A stretch of DNA of 64,000 nt from Sphaerolaimus hirsutus (GCA_964036195.1 OZ038450.1:6822701-6886700); one strand, 5' to 3'. Shown: positions 1 through 11,200, counted from the stretch's first letter. Translations and numbers: made by a program. The notes: a model not told the origin generated them from the letters alone.

Positions 1-2
1 CC

Positions 3-1334
3 GCCGCTTCTCCCATTGTACCTTTTACTACTACTAAGTCTGCCAGCGGTAGTAGGAATATCAACAACACTACAACAACAACAACAAGTAGTAATAATCA
101 AAAGCAACGGAGAAGCAACAACAAGAATGGCAATTCTGTTAACAACAACAGCGATCGTCACCATCAGCCTGGTCATATTGCTAATCTTCACGCTGATTCT
201 AATCGCCATAGTCGCCCTGCTACTATTGACGCAGAAATGGCTCATGACAATAATACTAAAGTATTATCACTTCTCTCACTGGAAGAAATCATTCAGAGAC
301 AGCAACACGCACAGCAATCACAACAATCACAGAAACAACAAGATTGGAGTTCAAAATCATTTCCATCACTACGCTCCTGGCCAGGCGGCGGCGGCGGCGG
401 CGGCGGCGGCGGGCAACAAAGGCGGGGGCGGCGGAAATCAAAATCGTCATCACCCGACAACAGGCGCGCCTCCCCCATCTCCGAGAGGGAACGGCAGAAC
501 GAACACTACGACCAACAACACCAACCGCCAAAATTGCGCAATATTGCGCAATCGACTAGCGCCGACTCTACCACCACCGCCACCAGGAATTTTAGCAACC
601 GCAGCAGTGATGGAAAAGGTCAACCTCGCAGAACCACCTCCCCCCATGCTACCGTCACGAGCAGCAGCACACTTTCAAATTGGCCCCCCAAGCCACAGCA
701 ATCTGATGGATTCCATCGACGACAACGACAACGACAACAACAACAAGGTGGTGACAATGAAAAAAGAAGAAGAAGAAGAAATCGACAATTACGACGAAAA
801 CGACGATGGCAGAGGCAGAGGTCTCATGATGCACAATATGAGACTGGCAGCAGAAAAAATGAATCAGCAACAGCAACAGCAGCAAATCGAATACAAACAA
901 GACAATCTACAAGAAATTTTCAACGGGAAAAATCAAAGTCAGATCATGAGCGCGCGCCGCCGACTCGCGACGCTTACGGCGCCGCCCCACGGAGAACCGG
1001 GGACGGGGGAGAGGGGCCGCCTTCCAGGGGGGCCGCCACCGCCACATTTGCAGAACGCCCCCGGAGGGGGCGTTCTGCAAATCTGAGCGGTGCTGCGGCG
1101 GTCGCCGACGGCGACCGCCGCTATGCGAGTTCAACCAATGCTAGTGGTGCTAGTGGTGGTAGAAGGAGAAGGAGGAGGAGTAGCAGAGGCGACAAAGCCA
1201 CGCGTGTCATTATTGATGGTCGTGATCGTGATCATAGTGATCGTAGTGATCATAAAGAGCAGCATAAAAGAAGGGGGAAAAAAAGCCAGAATGATCATAG
1301 TAGTAGTAGTGGCAAGAAAAGGAATAAAAAGTAG
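3..1334 (+). CDS. low-complexity basic protein, 5' end outside window
   Basis: One frame is open from the left edge to a TAG at 1332-1334 (about 443 codons), with no start codon needed inside the window. The product is unrecognised. It is Asn/Thr/Gln-rich for the first 80 residues, has a Gly run encoded near 385-412, and becomes very Arg/Ser/Lys-rich towards the end (RRRRRRSSRG, then KKRNKK), like a disordered nucleic-acid-binding protein. A second frame is also open from base 1 to 1086, but much of that comes from CAA/ACA-type repeats, so I give it little weight. The exon at 1760 needs an upstream donor leaving one base, which could lie in this ORF; in that case the TAG would be intronic. 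No conserved domain is visible. Confidence is moderate that it is coding and low on its extent. Confidence 0.45.
   Translation, partial: AASPIVPFTTTKSASGSRNINNTTTTTTSSNNQKQRRSNNKNGNSVNNNSDRHHQPGHIANLHADSNRHSRPATIDAEMAHDNNTKVLSLLSLEEIIQRQQHAQQSQQSQKQQDWSSKSFPSLRSWPGGGGGGGGGGQQRRGRRKSKSSSPDNRRASPISERERQNEHYDQQHQPPKLRNIAQSTSADSTTTATRNFSNRSSDGKGQPRRTTSPHATVTSSSTLSNWPPKPQQSDGFHRRQRQRQQQQGGDNEKRRRRRNRQLRRKRRWQRQRSHDAQYETGSRKNESATATAANRIQTRQSTRNFQREKSKSDHERAPPTRDAYGAAPRRTGDGGEGPPSRGAATATFAERPRRGRSANLSGAAAVADGDRRYASSTNASGASGGRRRRRRSSRGDKATRVIIDGRDRDHSDRSDHKEQHKRRGKKSQNDHSSSSGKKRNKK
1046..1082. repeat. perfect 17-bp inverted repeat inside the coding frame
   Basis: Two 17-base arms (ATTTGCAGAACGCCCCC and its complement) are separated by GGA. 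The hairpin keeps the basic reading frame open and ends the alternative frame shortly after it. Confidence 0.85.
1095..1121. repeat. 12-bp inverted repeat with 3-base loop
   Basis: GCGGCGGTCGCC pairs with GGCGACCGCCGC across GAC. It lies 12 bases after the previous hairpin and is also within the coding frame. Confidence 0.8.
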
Positions 1335-1759
1335 AAAAAATGTCGTTGTTGTTGTTGTTATCGTCCTTTTTGTATTCTTGTTATTGTGGTTGTGGTTGTT
1401 GTTGTAATGAAACTACTTTTTTCGAACCCCACACACTTGTTTTCATTTTTTCAGCAGCAGCAAGCAGTAGCCATTTACCGATTGACACTGCTGAAAATAT
1501 TTGCTACTAAATAATAATAATAATAATACTACTACTACTACATACGCGCACACGCATACACCACACATACACAATGCGCCAAATTGTCTACCTCAGCTCG
1601 GATAGGCAGTGGAACGAAAGGACAAGCACACACACATTTTTCTCCAACTTTTCAACGGCGCCACCATTACAATCAGGTGCTACATTTGGCAGCAATTTTT
1701 TTAAAGTGCATCACGTGTAGCCCCACCCATTCCCACATTTTTTTTTTTTTTTTTTGCAG
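1335..1759 (+). other. non-coding, probably intron or gene spacer
   Basis: This stretch has GTT/TTG microsatellite, an AAT/ACT repeat near 1510-1540, and a run of T (1739-1755) directly before GCAG at 1756-1759. That is a strong polypyrimidine tract and 3' splice site for the next exon. No convincing donor was identified. Confidence 0.5.
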
Positions 1760-4118
1760 GCACAAGTCTATCTGGCATATCCTCTGCAGCATTATCGCCC
1801 ATTGATGCTGGCAGTATCGTTGTTTTAGAAGAGGCATTTACACGCTCTGCAGACATACAAAACCGCGCCGATCATATCAGTCTGGTCGATTTGGAATTGA
1901 ATGGGTGGCCTGTTTTTGAAGGAAAAGATACAACACCCGCATTTGTTGTGATTGATTGTGGCGGTAGCTTGTACTGGTGCCAGGTCGATCTTACGAGCGC
2001 ACTGTCATTTCCGCCAAACAGTTCTGATGATTGGGCAAAGATTGTTGAGACTGAGCTCAATTCAACACTCGACGGCACCCCAAGGAGAGATAGAACAGGC
2101 GTGGACGAGTTGAAAGAATTGGATCAGTCCACGGCTGCATTGCTCGCTCGGCTGGAACCAGGATTTCATCGCTGGCTCGAAGATGGGGCGAATAAAGCAG
2201 CCGCAGCAAAACACGACGCGGAGAAAAGGTCGACAACGCAACAACAACAAGGCAACCAGGACAACATTGATGAATGCAGTGAAAAAAAATCTTGGCGTAA
2301 TGGCGCTGGAGCAACCGAAGAAGAAAAAACGTGGAATGACAAATCAACAGCAGCCGTTTCTACCAAAAACAAATCAGGCGCTGGACATGTCAAGTCCAAA
2401 TCTTCTCATGTCACAGGCACCTCCAATGAGCATAGTGGCTGGGGGGGGACCACCTCAGTTGAAAGGAAATCAGAAAAAGAGAGAATTGGAAAAGTTGGCG
2501 GCGGCAGCGGTGAAAAAGAAACCAGCATTGACAGCTGGGGCGGGTCGACTAAATCGACGACTATGTCCACTGAGGAACGAAGCATTGGGCTCCAGCTCGA
2601 AGCAAGCTCCATTCACGACATGGAAATATCCCCGAGTGAGGAGCGGACAGTTGGTGGCAAAATTACCGCCAAGCAAGCAGGCAGCGCCGACAGGTCAAGT
2701 AGCACAAGTGACCAAACCCCCACCCCCATCAGTAAACAGCACGGCAGGGGGGTCAAAGACAGCGACGACAATGTGATCATTGTCGATGATGGTGACAAAA
2801 TGAAAGAACAGAACGAAGGCATGATTGTATCTGAACAAAGTAGCATGAGTAGTGAATCAGATGACAATGGTGACACTGCCAACGATGGTGACGAAGACGA
2901 CAATGACGATGACGATATGGTGAGTAACAAATGGTTGTGCACATGGTGATCAAATGAATAAATTCATCATCATCATCATTTCAGAATGAGCGCACGCCCT
3001 TGCTGCCCACACCACCCACCATGGAAGAAAAAGGACACGGCTATCGTCGTTTCAGGCGCCAAATGCAGCAGCAGCAGCAGCAGGTTGCGCCAGCGCACCC
3101 AAAGACCACAACGACAACGACAACGACGGCCAAAAAGGGAGGGGGGAAAAATGTACAACAAGACAAACTTGCCGATGCAGTTATCACAGTCAAACACATG
3201 CTCACTGGCAACAAGTATAAAATGCCCAATATATGGGCATCTAGCATGGCCACATCGACACTGGATTACTGGATATTGAAAAAGGTGAAGCAGACTATCG
3301 CCGCTGCAGGCGGCGGCAGTACAGTGTCCATGTCCGATGTTACCATTGCGGTTGCATCAGATATTCTGAATGGTGCATTACCTTTGAGCACAACTAGTGA
3401 AGACGACAAGGGACAAGCGACAAAGACATTGGCATTTGAATCAAATGCTGAGACCCCATCGCAAATTGGCATACGGCGCTTTGCAATAAAAAATGCCGAC
3501 AAAAATCTCGTCACAAGAATGTACATGAGTCAGCATCTGGCTGCAGAGCTGGGCTTCATCACAGTTGGGGGAGGTGTTTCCAATGCGCAAGCAAATCAAA
3601 TTGATTGGCTAGATGCAAACAGCGTACAATATGGCTACAGTAGTGGCAGACAGCGCACATATGCAACCGTGCCGCACCAAATTAATCTACGCCAGCGTGT
3701 GCAAGTTCGTTGCGACAGTGTGGAGCCAATGTGTACAGTATTTCAGTCTGAAGAGACACCACTGCTGGCAGTGTTCACATGGAGACCAGCATTACATGCG
3801 CCAGATAGTGGTTCCAATGCGTGGCTCAGTTCTCGACGCGTGTATGCTTATGAGCCATATTCGCCACATTTTGTGCAGCTAAAGCAGGTAATTTTTCCTC
3901 ATTTGATGATTCCACAATTATTATTGTTTAACTCGATATGTATGTGTATGTGTATGTGTGCGGCGACGCAGACTCCAACAAGTGGCTGTGAGAAAGGACT
4001 CAAGTTGACACTGTTCAATCATTGGGGGAAACCGTTTCGTGTCAATGGTGTCGTTTTTGCAAAGTGCGCTCTGACAAATTCAAATGCAAGGGGTGGCGTT
4101 GATTCTGATTGGATGTAA
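1760..4118 (+). CDS. three-exon protein of unknown function upstream of capsid gene
   Basis: Exons 1760-2919, 2985-3887 and 3972-4118 join in phase 0 at canonical GT/AG sites and give 735 residues before TAA. The first exon starts two bases into a codon, so a 5' exon is missing. An ordered N-terminal part (VVIDCGGSLYWCQVDL, about residues 57-72) is followed by a long Ser/Thr/Lys/Glu-rich disordered stretch ending in an Asp/Asn run, a polyQ and polyThr/Lys stretch, and an ordered C-terminal part of about 300 residues (LTLFNHWGKPFRVNG near the end). I do not recognise a family. Its position directly before the capsid gene and on the same strand suggests a virion protein, which is inference. The last intron (84 bp, in frame, no stop) could be retained. 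Confidence 0.6.
2183..2776 (+). CDS. overlapping +1 frame: 197-aa basic protein
   Basis: An ATG-initiated frame of 197 codons lies wholly inside the exon 1760-2919 but in another frame. The product is strongly basic, with clusters such as PKKKKRG and AAAAVKKKP and many Pro/Ala/Lys residues, like a nuclear or DNA-condensing protein. The main frame across the same bases is Ser/Glu/Asp-rich and disordered. The region is compositionally biased, so chance openness is not excluded. Whether it is translated cannot be judged from sequence. Confidence 0.35.
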   Translation: MGRIKQPQQNTTRRKGRQRNNNKATRTTLMNAVKKNLGVMALEQPKKKKRGMTNQQQPFLPKTNQALDMSSPNLLMSQAPPMSIVAGGGPPQLKGNQKKRELEKLAAAAVKKKPALTAGAGRLNRRLCPLRNEALGSSSKQAPFTTWKYPRVRSGQLVAKLPPSKQAAPTGQVAQVTKPPPPSVNSTAGGSKTATTM

Positions 4119-4155
4119 TTTTGTCTTGTTGCATGTGTACATTGTGTTGTTGTTG

Positions 4156-4166
4156 TATATATAAAG
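4156..4166 (+). promoter_or_regulatory. TATA-box-like element
   Basis: TATATATAAAG stands in the short gap between the stop at 4118 and the next coding region and could promote the 4394-4961 gene. Support is motif and position only. Confidence 0.3.
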
Positions 4167-4209
4167 CGAATCATTATTCACAGCGCCAGTTGCTTTTTTA
4201 TGTCATTTC

Positions 4210-4210
<1 letters not shown>

Positions 4211-4244
<34 letters not shown>

Positions 4245-4245
4245 G
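4211..4245. repeat. (GTT)n microsatellite
   Basis: There are about eleven GTT units in the 5' region of the small Gln-rich gene. Confidence 0.9.
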
Positions 4246-4393
4246 CTGGTTGTTCTTGTTGTTTTTGTAGATGCATTTGCTCGATTACATACAAAATAAA
4301 TTTTTCAGCAATTATTCAATTGCTCTATTGACAACGACGACGACGTCACCACCACCACCACTGCCATTGCAATACATTCAAGCTGGCTAACAG

Positions 4394-4961
4394 AACCGGT
4401 GGACGGTTCTCATATCGTCCCACAGCGGCAACATCAAATTTTCTATCGTCTACACACCGTCAAAACACTAGTTGCAAGTCATATTTACAGTTTGCACCAC
4501 GTGGTACGCATTGGGCCGATGAAATGGCCAACTTGCCAGATCAGATATTCACAAAAGACTATTGGACACAACAGTTTGATCAAAACACTGGTGATTTAGA
4601 GGCCACCAATCGCGACAAATGGACATCTGCAATGGTGTCTGAACTATCTTCTCAAAAACTTGTTACGCCAGATGCGCAGGATAGATCGGATGTGAATTTA
4701 CAACAACAACAAGATTTATTCTCTCACACCACTGGAGAACCGGCTGCACCTGAGAGTAGTCTACATTCACAAAAACCACCAGTACAACAAGCACAACAAC
4801 AACAACAACAAGCACAACAACCAGAGCGTGCCACAAAGAAAAAGGCACATAAAGGTGAAAGCGTCCAGTTGGTACGCCCACCAAAGAATATTAATAATAA
4901 TAATAATGCCAACGCATCAAATAATGCAGCGGGAATAACAGTTTCTTCAGAATGGCTATAG
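4394..4961 (+). CDS. small Gln/Asn-rich protein, terminal exon
   Basis: This frame is open from 4332 to the TAG at 4961. The best acceptor is the CAG at 4391-4393. The first part looks folded (FAPRGTHWADEMANLPDQ, then DYWTQQFD), followed by a polyQ segment, a Lys cluster (TKKKAHKGE) and a polyAsn run. The product is about 188 residues from this exon and the 5' exon is not resolved. A second frame is open between about 4310 and 4599, so the reading of the first 200 bases is less certain. No family is recognised. It lies between the 1760-4118 gene and the capsid gene, on the same strand. Confidence 0.45.
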
Positions 4962-5012
4962 TACAATCTGATGATTAGTGATCACATTTTTCCGCATTTC
5001 ACATGTTGATTT

Positions 5013-5018
5013 AATAAA
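5013..5018 (+). other. poly(A) signal AATAAA
   Basis: A consensus AATAAA lies 52 bases after the stop of the Gln-rich gene and before the capsid gene start. Confidence 0.5.
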
Positions 5019-5236
5019 ATTATACAGTTTTGCATCGTTCTAGACATGTCGTCTGTCTGTCTGTCTGTTTGTCTCATATGTCGCAATATGCCCATGCCAT
5101 ATTTTTTTAATTGTCATGAAGTATACCAAATGCTTGTATCTTTTCTCGCATATACACACAGTCAAATAGAAGAAGAAGAAGAAGAATTAATCATCGTGTG
5201 GCAAAAGTATAACCACAACAACATACATCACAAATA

Positions 5237-7339
5237 ATGGCTTCAAATCACCCTGCACGAATTCTGAGCCCGAGAAAAAAACTATTAGATAGTGGTTCAC
5301 ATCTGTTACCATGTCCACCAGAGTTTCGCCCCGGTAGGTAAATACATGTATTCACACATGTAAATTCTCAACATGTCTTGTTTTTAGATGCGCTTCCACC
5401 GACACAAGCATACGTTAGTCATTGCGAGCGTGAACAACTACTTTTAATAAGTGATGGGAATGAAATGTCTCCATGTGAGTGCATAGTAAAAATTACATTG
5501 ACTTTTCTCTACATGCGTGCAACGTCCAGCCGTTTATTGTCGCAGATGTGTTCACAACGGTGGCCTCTAGCACTGGTCTGCTAGATTTTTCATCATTGCA
5601 TCTACACCTGATGATGCGCATTCAGACAAAAGATGGACATGAAATAAAGGAAGCCTATGAGGCAAACAACATCTTTTCTAAGGAGCCCGTTGTATTAAAG
5701 GATGCTGTAGCATTTGTTCCAAATCCCCTCGAAAGTATCTGGGATGGCATTGAGATATTTCACAATTCTCTACTTTTGAGTCGAGAATCAAATTATGGAA
5801 AAAAAGCCTACATAAAGAAAATACTACAAACAAGTGGCGCCTACAGAAGAACCCAATTAGAAGCTAGCGGGTATGAAAATCAACATGTATCCTTCTAAAT
5901 GTATATCTTTATTAGTATACTATTTTATTGTTTTTCAGCTGGGTTGAAATGAAAGACTCTGAAGCTGAACTGATTGCCATGGATGCAACAGAATATTTTA
6001 AAAAAAGATCTGCACCAGTTTTTCGAAGTCAAGAATTTTATGGTCGACTAGCTTTGGACTTTGGAGAGCAGGTGACAGTTCCACAAATGGGGCATATAAA
6101 AATCATTTTGACATGTAGAATGTGAAATGAGCTTTCACCCTTTGCTTGTCAATAATAATAATAATAATTTTATACTACTCCACTTGTGAAACTATGTCCC
6201 CCCCCTCTCCAGGCGAAGCCTTGGCATGCAGGTATGCAGTTAACCATTGTACTTAGGCGAGTACCAGACAGTCTAATGTTTGAATCGTTCAGACTGCCAA
6301 GAGAATATATTGGCAAATTGAAAATACAATTTGACAATATCGAGCTGTCTGTGCGCAAAATCCACCCTGTGAGTATATATTTTAAAATATGCTTGCTCAT
6401 CTATCGTCGTGAACACGTTGACAAAAAAACAATTAGGTGACATCGTTGTCTATTGCACTGGCGGATCGCGTCAAAACACATGGCATCTACCACTCATTTC
6501 GCCAGTATAACGTGGGACAAATGAATTTGGTCGAGGGTGCGAGGGCTGCGCCGCCAATAGCCCTAGGGACGCAAGTGGGGCGCCTCCCACGTGGGATTAT
6601 AATCTGGTGACAGTCCCAAACCCTGTAAAGTGTAAAGTAAAATGTCAAATGAAATGTCAAATATAAAGTGCTATTGTCATGTAAAGTTAAGTAATAATTT
6701 TTTGTTTTAATTGACACTTTACATTTGACACTCTACTTTACACTTGGCAGTGCTTGGGATTGCCCCCAGCATGACTAAAAACAATGCTGCCAACCCACAA
6801 GCGACAAATGAGCCCCGGCACAACTATTCGCCCTTCTACATGTCCGATCTTTCTGTGCAAATAGGATCGCGACTGTACCCAAATCGTCCACTCCGCTTTC
6901 AATGGAATGCAGACAAGAGTTCAGATATTTTCCGCGAATGTTACAGCCTCTTAGAGTCGTGGAGTTCAATTCAAAATGAGCTGACAATGATAAAGTTTAC
7001 ATCATGTCATTTCTTTGTATGCATAAGCCTATGCAATGACAAGGTTACAAGGTATGTGCCACAATGTGCCTCACCTTTTTACTGGTTCCACTACAAAATT
7101 TCAACTTTTTTGTTTTTAGCAATAGTTGGGAGGCTTTGAACACTGGCGACGCATTCCTAAATTTGACCTTTGCGCGACCAATTCCTCGCGGTGGAACGAT
7201 ATTGTACACATTGCTTGTGAATGATGCGTTCTTAAGAATTGGTATGTCTATTGCCATTTTTTATTTTATTGCTTTCCTATGTGTACTTTACATTTCAGAC
7301 CCCACGAACACCATTCATACGCAGCAGGTGCATGCCTAG
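5237..7339 (+). CDS. double-jelly-roll major capsid protein, Polinton/adintovirus type, nine exons
   Basis: Exons are 5237-5333, 5388-5485, 5530-5870, 5939-6071, 6213-6368, 6437-6606, 6770-7051, 7120-7241 and 7299-7339. All have GT/AG borders, and they sum to 1440 bases, exactly 480 codons with stop. The product has the segment order of the capsid family often labelled F54H12.2-like in animal genomes: an early IQTKDG strand turn, KDAVAFVPNPLESIWDG, KKAYIKKIL, HAGMQLTIVLRR, KLKIQFDNIELSVRK, the VGRLPRGIII strand, RPLRFQWN and LNLTFARPIPRG near the end. About 480 residues is a normal length for such capsids. The frame is intact with no internal stop. Spliceosomal introns in a capsid gene are unusual. 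Exon 2 could also end at 5474, but that breaks the phase. One intron is an introner copy. Family assignment is from memory of the fold's motif order and was not searched. Confidence 0.75.
6607..6769 (+). mobile_element. introner copy forming capsid intron 6
   Basis: The 163-bp intron begins GTGACAGTCCCAAACCCTG and ends GCTTGGGATTGCCCCCAG. Its ends are imperfect inverted repeats of about 30 bp (CCCTGTAAAGTGTAAAGTA against TACTTTACACTT). The interior carries TGTCAAATG motifs. The same ends occur at 46478-46668 and 51432-51787. Confidence 0.7.
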
Positions 7340-8277
7340 TGATTTTTAGTGATTTTTTGGTTTTCTTGCATTATGAATGAATAACAATTTCTTTTTTTTT
7401 TTTTTACCACTGTGTTTATACATACCACACTTTACAGTCTATGTTTGTGAAAGTCATATATAGGCAGCACATTTTTCCCCGGCCTTTACATTTTCAATGT
7501 TGTTTTAGGGATGACTGTAAAGTGTTGTATGTATAAACACAGTGGCAATATTTTTTTTCACATTTTTTTTTCTTTTTAGAGTAAAGCTGAATGAATGAAT
7601 GAATGAATATAGCACATGAAAAATGAAAAGGTAGCAAAAAAAATACAAGGCACATTAAACTATTCAATGCACAGAACAATTAAATGTAACTGACTGTACA
7701 ACATATCACAGCCATATATTTTTTTTTTATTTGCAAAAGCACCACTTGTTCTACAAAATATTGCGATGGCTGTAAGATGTAGTATGTAAGAACAATGTGA
7801 CGGCAATGTTTTTTTTCACATTTTTTGTTTTTGAGTAATTGCTATAGAAAAAATGCATAAATAAAATACTTGGCATATATGCACCATAAAGCAGCATTGG
7901 AAGTGAAACATACATTGACCATAGGCAGCAATACAAGATGACCTAGAAAAAAAAAATGAGTAGAAAAAACAAAGTAGTCTGTACATTAGAGGGATGTATG
8001 TGTATGTGTGCCTGTGCCAATGTACAACAGGAAGAAATTTTTTTGAAAAATGTAAAAATAAAATGTGCACCCTGTATCAAGTGAACGTGGGGAGCTTCAA
8101 ACCCCCATGTAATATTGTAAATAGCCCGAATTGGGTGAACTTGAATGAATACAAAATTGCAACTACATGTCTAAACACATACACATAGCACATGTAATGC
8201 ATTTCAATTTGTATCAATACACAAAATCTGTACACATAAGCTCATATTCAATGGATTGCTGCTGCAGCTGCTGCTTT
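7340..8277. other. spacer between convergent genes with a 270-bp-period duplication
   Basis: The capsid gene ends at 7339 and the minus-strand gene ends at 8278, so this is a shared 3' region. A block with GTAAAGTGTTGTATGTATAA near 7515 and T-runs is repeated in diverged form near 7775-7835. TTTATT at about 7729 could be the minus-strand poly(A) signal. No coding sequence was seen. Confidence 0.5.
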
Positions 8278-11200
8278 TTACATGGGTTTGCAGCTTGACA
8301 TGCAAGCATCAGGCATCACAGAGACCAGGCCCTCACATTCGCAATGTGCACAGCGCAAATACATGTGGTGTGTTGCCCCAACAGTGTTACAGAACCTGTG
8401 TGAATGTATTTTATTGTACATATCAAACCAATTGTAATAGTGATATAGAACAAGTAAATATACCTGCAGTTTTGCCAAAATTCAAATCCATTGGTTTCGC
8501 GTGCCTCTTGGGACCCTGGTAGATGCTCAACAAAGCCAGACATATTTGGCACGCCAGATCTGGGGCCGCGTGGAAACGTTGTTCTCAGGGGACTCCTAGG
8601 TACTTGGTGGGGATTTGGAACGACAATGAAAGATTGTGCCATTGACCTTTCAAGCTTCCTCCACAATGCCACTTTTTCTACAATCATCTCTTGCACTTGT
8701 TTTCTGCTTGGCATTGCCACAGTGTTGCCGTCGACACAACTGCTGGCCCTGACACCGGCGGCCTTGGTGGCACATTCTATGGCTGGGGGCCGCATCTGCA
8801 CATGTGGTTTTATATTGTGGCTGTGCTACAGGTAGAGTGTTTTTTTATGGAAGTTGGAAATGGAAAGTTGGAAATGGAAAATGAAAGCCAGAAAAAGAAA
8901 CTTGACACCCTACCAGTAGCAAATTGTTCAAGTGCCTCTGCAGGTCGATCGTAGGTGTGGCGCGTGGAATCTTAGTAATGTGGGGGGGGGGAATTATTGT
9001 CAAAAATAGCAAGTCAAAAAAGGTATAGACACTAATGAAAACCAACATATCCTTGTACATTGATTTTCTGCATGCCCGGCGACCAACAGGCATATGGCAG
9101 CTGGCAAATTGGATTTGGCGGAGAGCCAAAGCCCCTCTGTACAGACACATAGATGTTGTGGCACATTTCCTTCACTGGTGCTGTCATTGCTGGAGCCCAC
9201 AGTGGACAGTCTCTGGTCAAAAAGCTATTTGTTGGCAGTTCAGCGCCGTTCAAGTCGCGATTTCTTCGCAAAATCATGCAGATTGGACTGTTGAAATCAA
9301 CCCTGTTTGTTCTCGACGAGATCATACGTTGCAATCTTACAGGTAATCCCAGATTCAAGTGGGTGGCCATCAAGTCCCCAACCACATTTATGCTGTACTC
9401 GTGTGGGATTCGCTCCCGCACCATGCCGCCAACGCCAGATGGAGGTATTCCGGGCATTTCCCACATTAGGCTCCAGCCAAACTGTGGGAGGTCCATCAGC
9501 TGGTCCTCAAACATTGCCTGTATGTTCAGCACACCACGGAGTACCTCATTCAGCTTGAACATCGTCTGGTGACGCAGGCATGCCACAGTTGCCTGTATCA
9601 TAGCATTGTCTGCAGCCAGCACCATCTCAAAAGCCGCCCGATCTGCCCGCTGAATCGCCACATCACGAGCAACTTGAGCTCTACGAATTTCATATTGGTC
9701 TTGTGGCGTGTAACGTGGCTGCTGAGTGTTCTTTTCGACATTTTCCTTTTTCTTCTGCTCAGTAGGTGGTTTTTTGGAGGTGCCAGCCATGACCTGAAGT
9801 GAATTCCGCAAGTGTAAAGGTGAAAAAATTGAGAAGTGAAAAATTTAAGTTTAATGTTTACATCACCTTTTGTGCCTTCACATCCACAATTTTTTTACCT
9901 CCACACTTGTGGAATTGACACCTGCTTTGTGCTGGCAACGCGGCCCACATTGCTGCAATCCGCCGCCTTGACAAGTGTTGCAGTCATTATTGGCGGAGGG
10001 GTAATTGACTCATACATTTGTTCGGCCGACTCTGCTCTGCTACTGTCGTGTCGATTTTTTGTGCTCAAGTCGAGGGCCACGCATTTGGCCTCTTGCGCCC
10101 CCTCGGATGTATGCTTTTCATTCGCTCTCTCAATCATGCCCGCAGCACACTCCATTTCCTCCTGCGTGCGCATCAATTGTCTCAGTTTGCTTGGACTGAT
10201 GGTGAACTCGGGATCGAGTTCATCCTTTGCAGCATCTATCATGCATTGTATCAACAGCTCTGGGGGCAACTTCATCAATCTGCCACGCTCCTTCACCCAT
10301 CTCAGAAATGACTGCCTCCTGCTCTCTGCGCCACGGGTGCCCTGCACTACTACATCCGACGATGTAGCATTTTCATGTGCGCCACCTGTGTGGATGAAAT
10401 GTTGAGATGTTCTGTCAATTATAATACATATTACAGAGTATAAATAATAAAATTCACCTGACGAAGCTCCTTTGTTAGCAGTGGTAACTCGTCGTTCAGT
10501 GGATTCAGCTGGAGTAGGTCCCACAATATGCCCTCCTCTGTGTCCTGCATCAAATCTTCTGGCCTGCCCCCTGGACATGTGTTCGGTGTTACATCCGCTT
10601 CTGCTACTTTGATGTTCGCCAGTGTCATGGCATCCAGTTGGGACATCACTTGAGCCTTCTCCTTTTCCAACTCTGGTTCCTGACTGTTCAGAATGACGTG
10701 ACATCTCTGATTCTGCGCTTCGACCATGTCTGCCAGTTGCTGAAGTGGTGGTAGGCCTAGATGGTGCCGTGCAATCTGTCGTAGGCGCGGGCACAATGGC
10801 AGATTCATCGTCTCGTCTATGTGCAGTAGTTCCCGTATTTTTTTCAATTCCAGTGCCAAACTTTCGCCATCTGGGGCCAGGTTCTGCTGATCTGGATTTG
10901 ACATTTGTTCCTTCTTTGAACTTATCAAGTAGCATGTGTAGCCTTTCTCTGGCAATTTGCAACTGCTCCCCTCCACCTGTGCCACAACAGCATTCTCCAA
11001 AGCTGAGTCGTGTTGACATGCCTGTTGTCTCACATCCGACATGGATGCTGTGCTTGGGCTGTTGCTGGTGCGTAACTTCTCTGTCTGACATGTGTCCTTT
11101 TCCGACTGTCTGCATCCACTTGCACTCTGGTAGTCTGCATTGCTCTCCACACTCGTGGTGCTGCAACTGCTTCTGCTGCTGGCCCCGTCGTTCCTCAACG

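Noticed and set aside
1..1086. Frame with a membrane-like hydrophobic run near the left edge
   Set aside because: The hydrophobic residues arise from reading AAC/ACA/CAA repeats in another frame. It starts without ATG and ends at the hairpin. The basic frame continues further.
5471..5480. Donor CCAT/GTGAGT at 5475 for capsid exon 2
   Set aside because: It is a better consensus than the donor at 5486 but shifts the phase and breaks the capsid frame. The 5485 end keeps all nine exons in register.
8845..9150. Independent 101-codon minus-strand ORF
   Set aside because: Part of it (8914-8970) is a short exon of the larger gene, joined by matching splice phases. The rest is intron and antisense.
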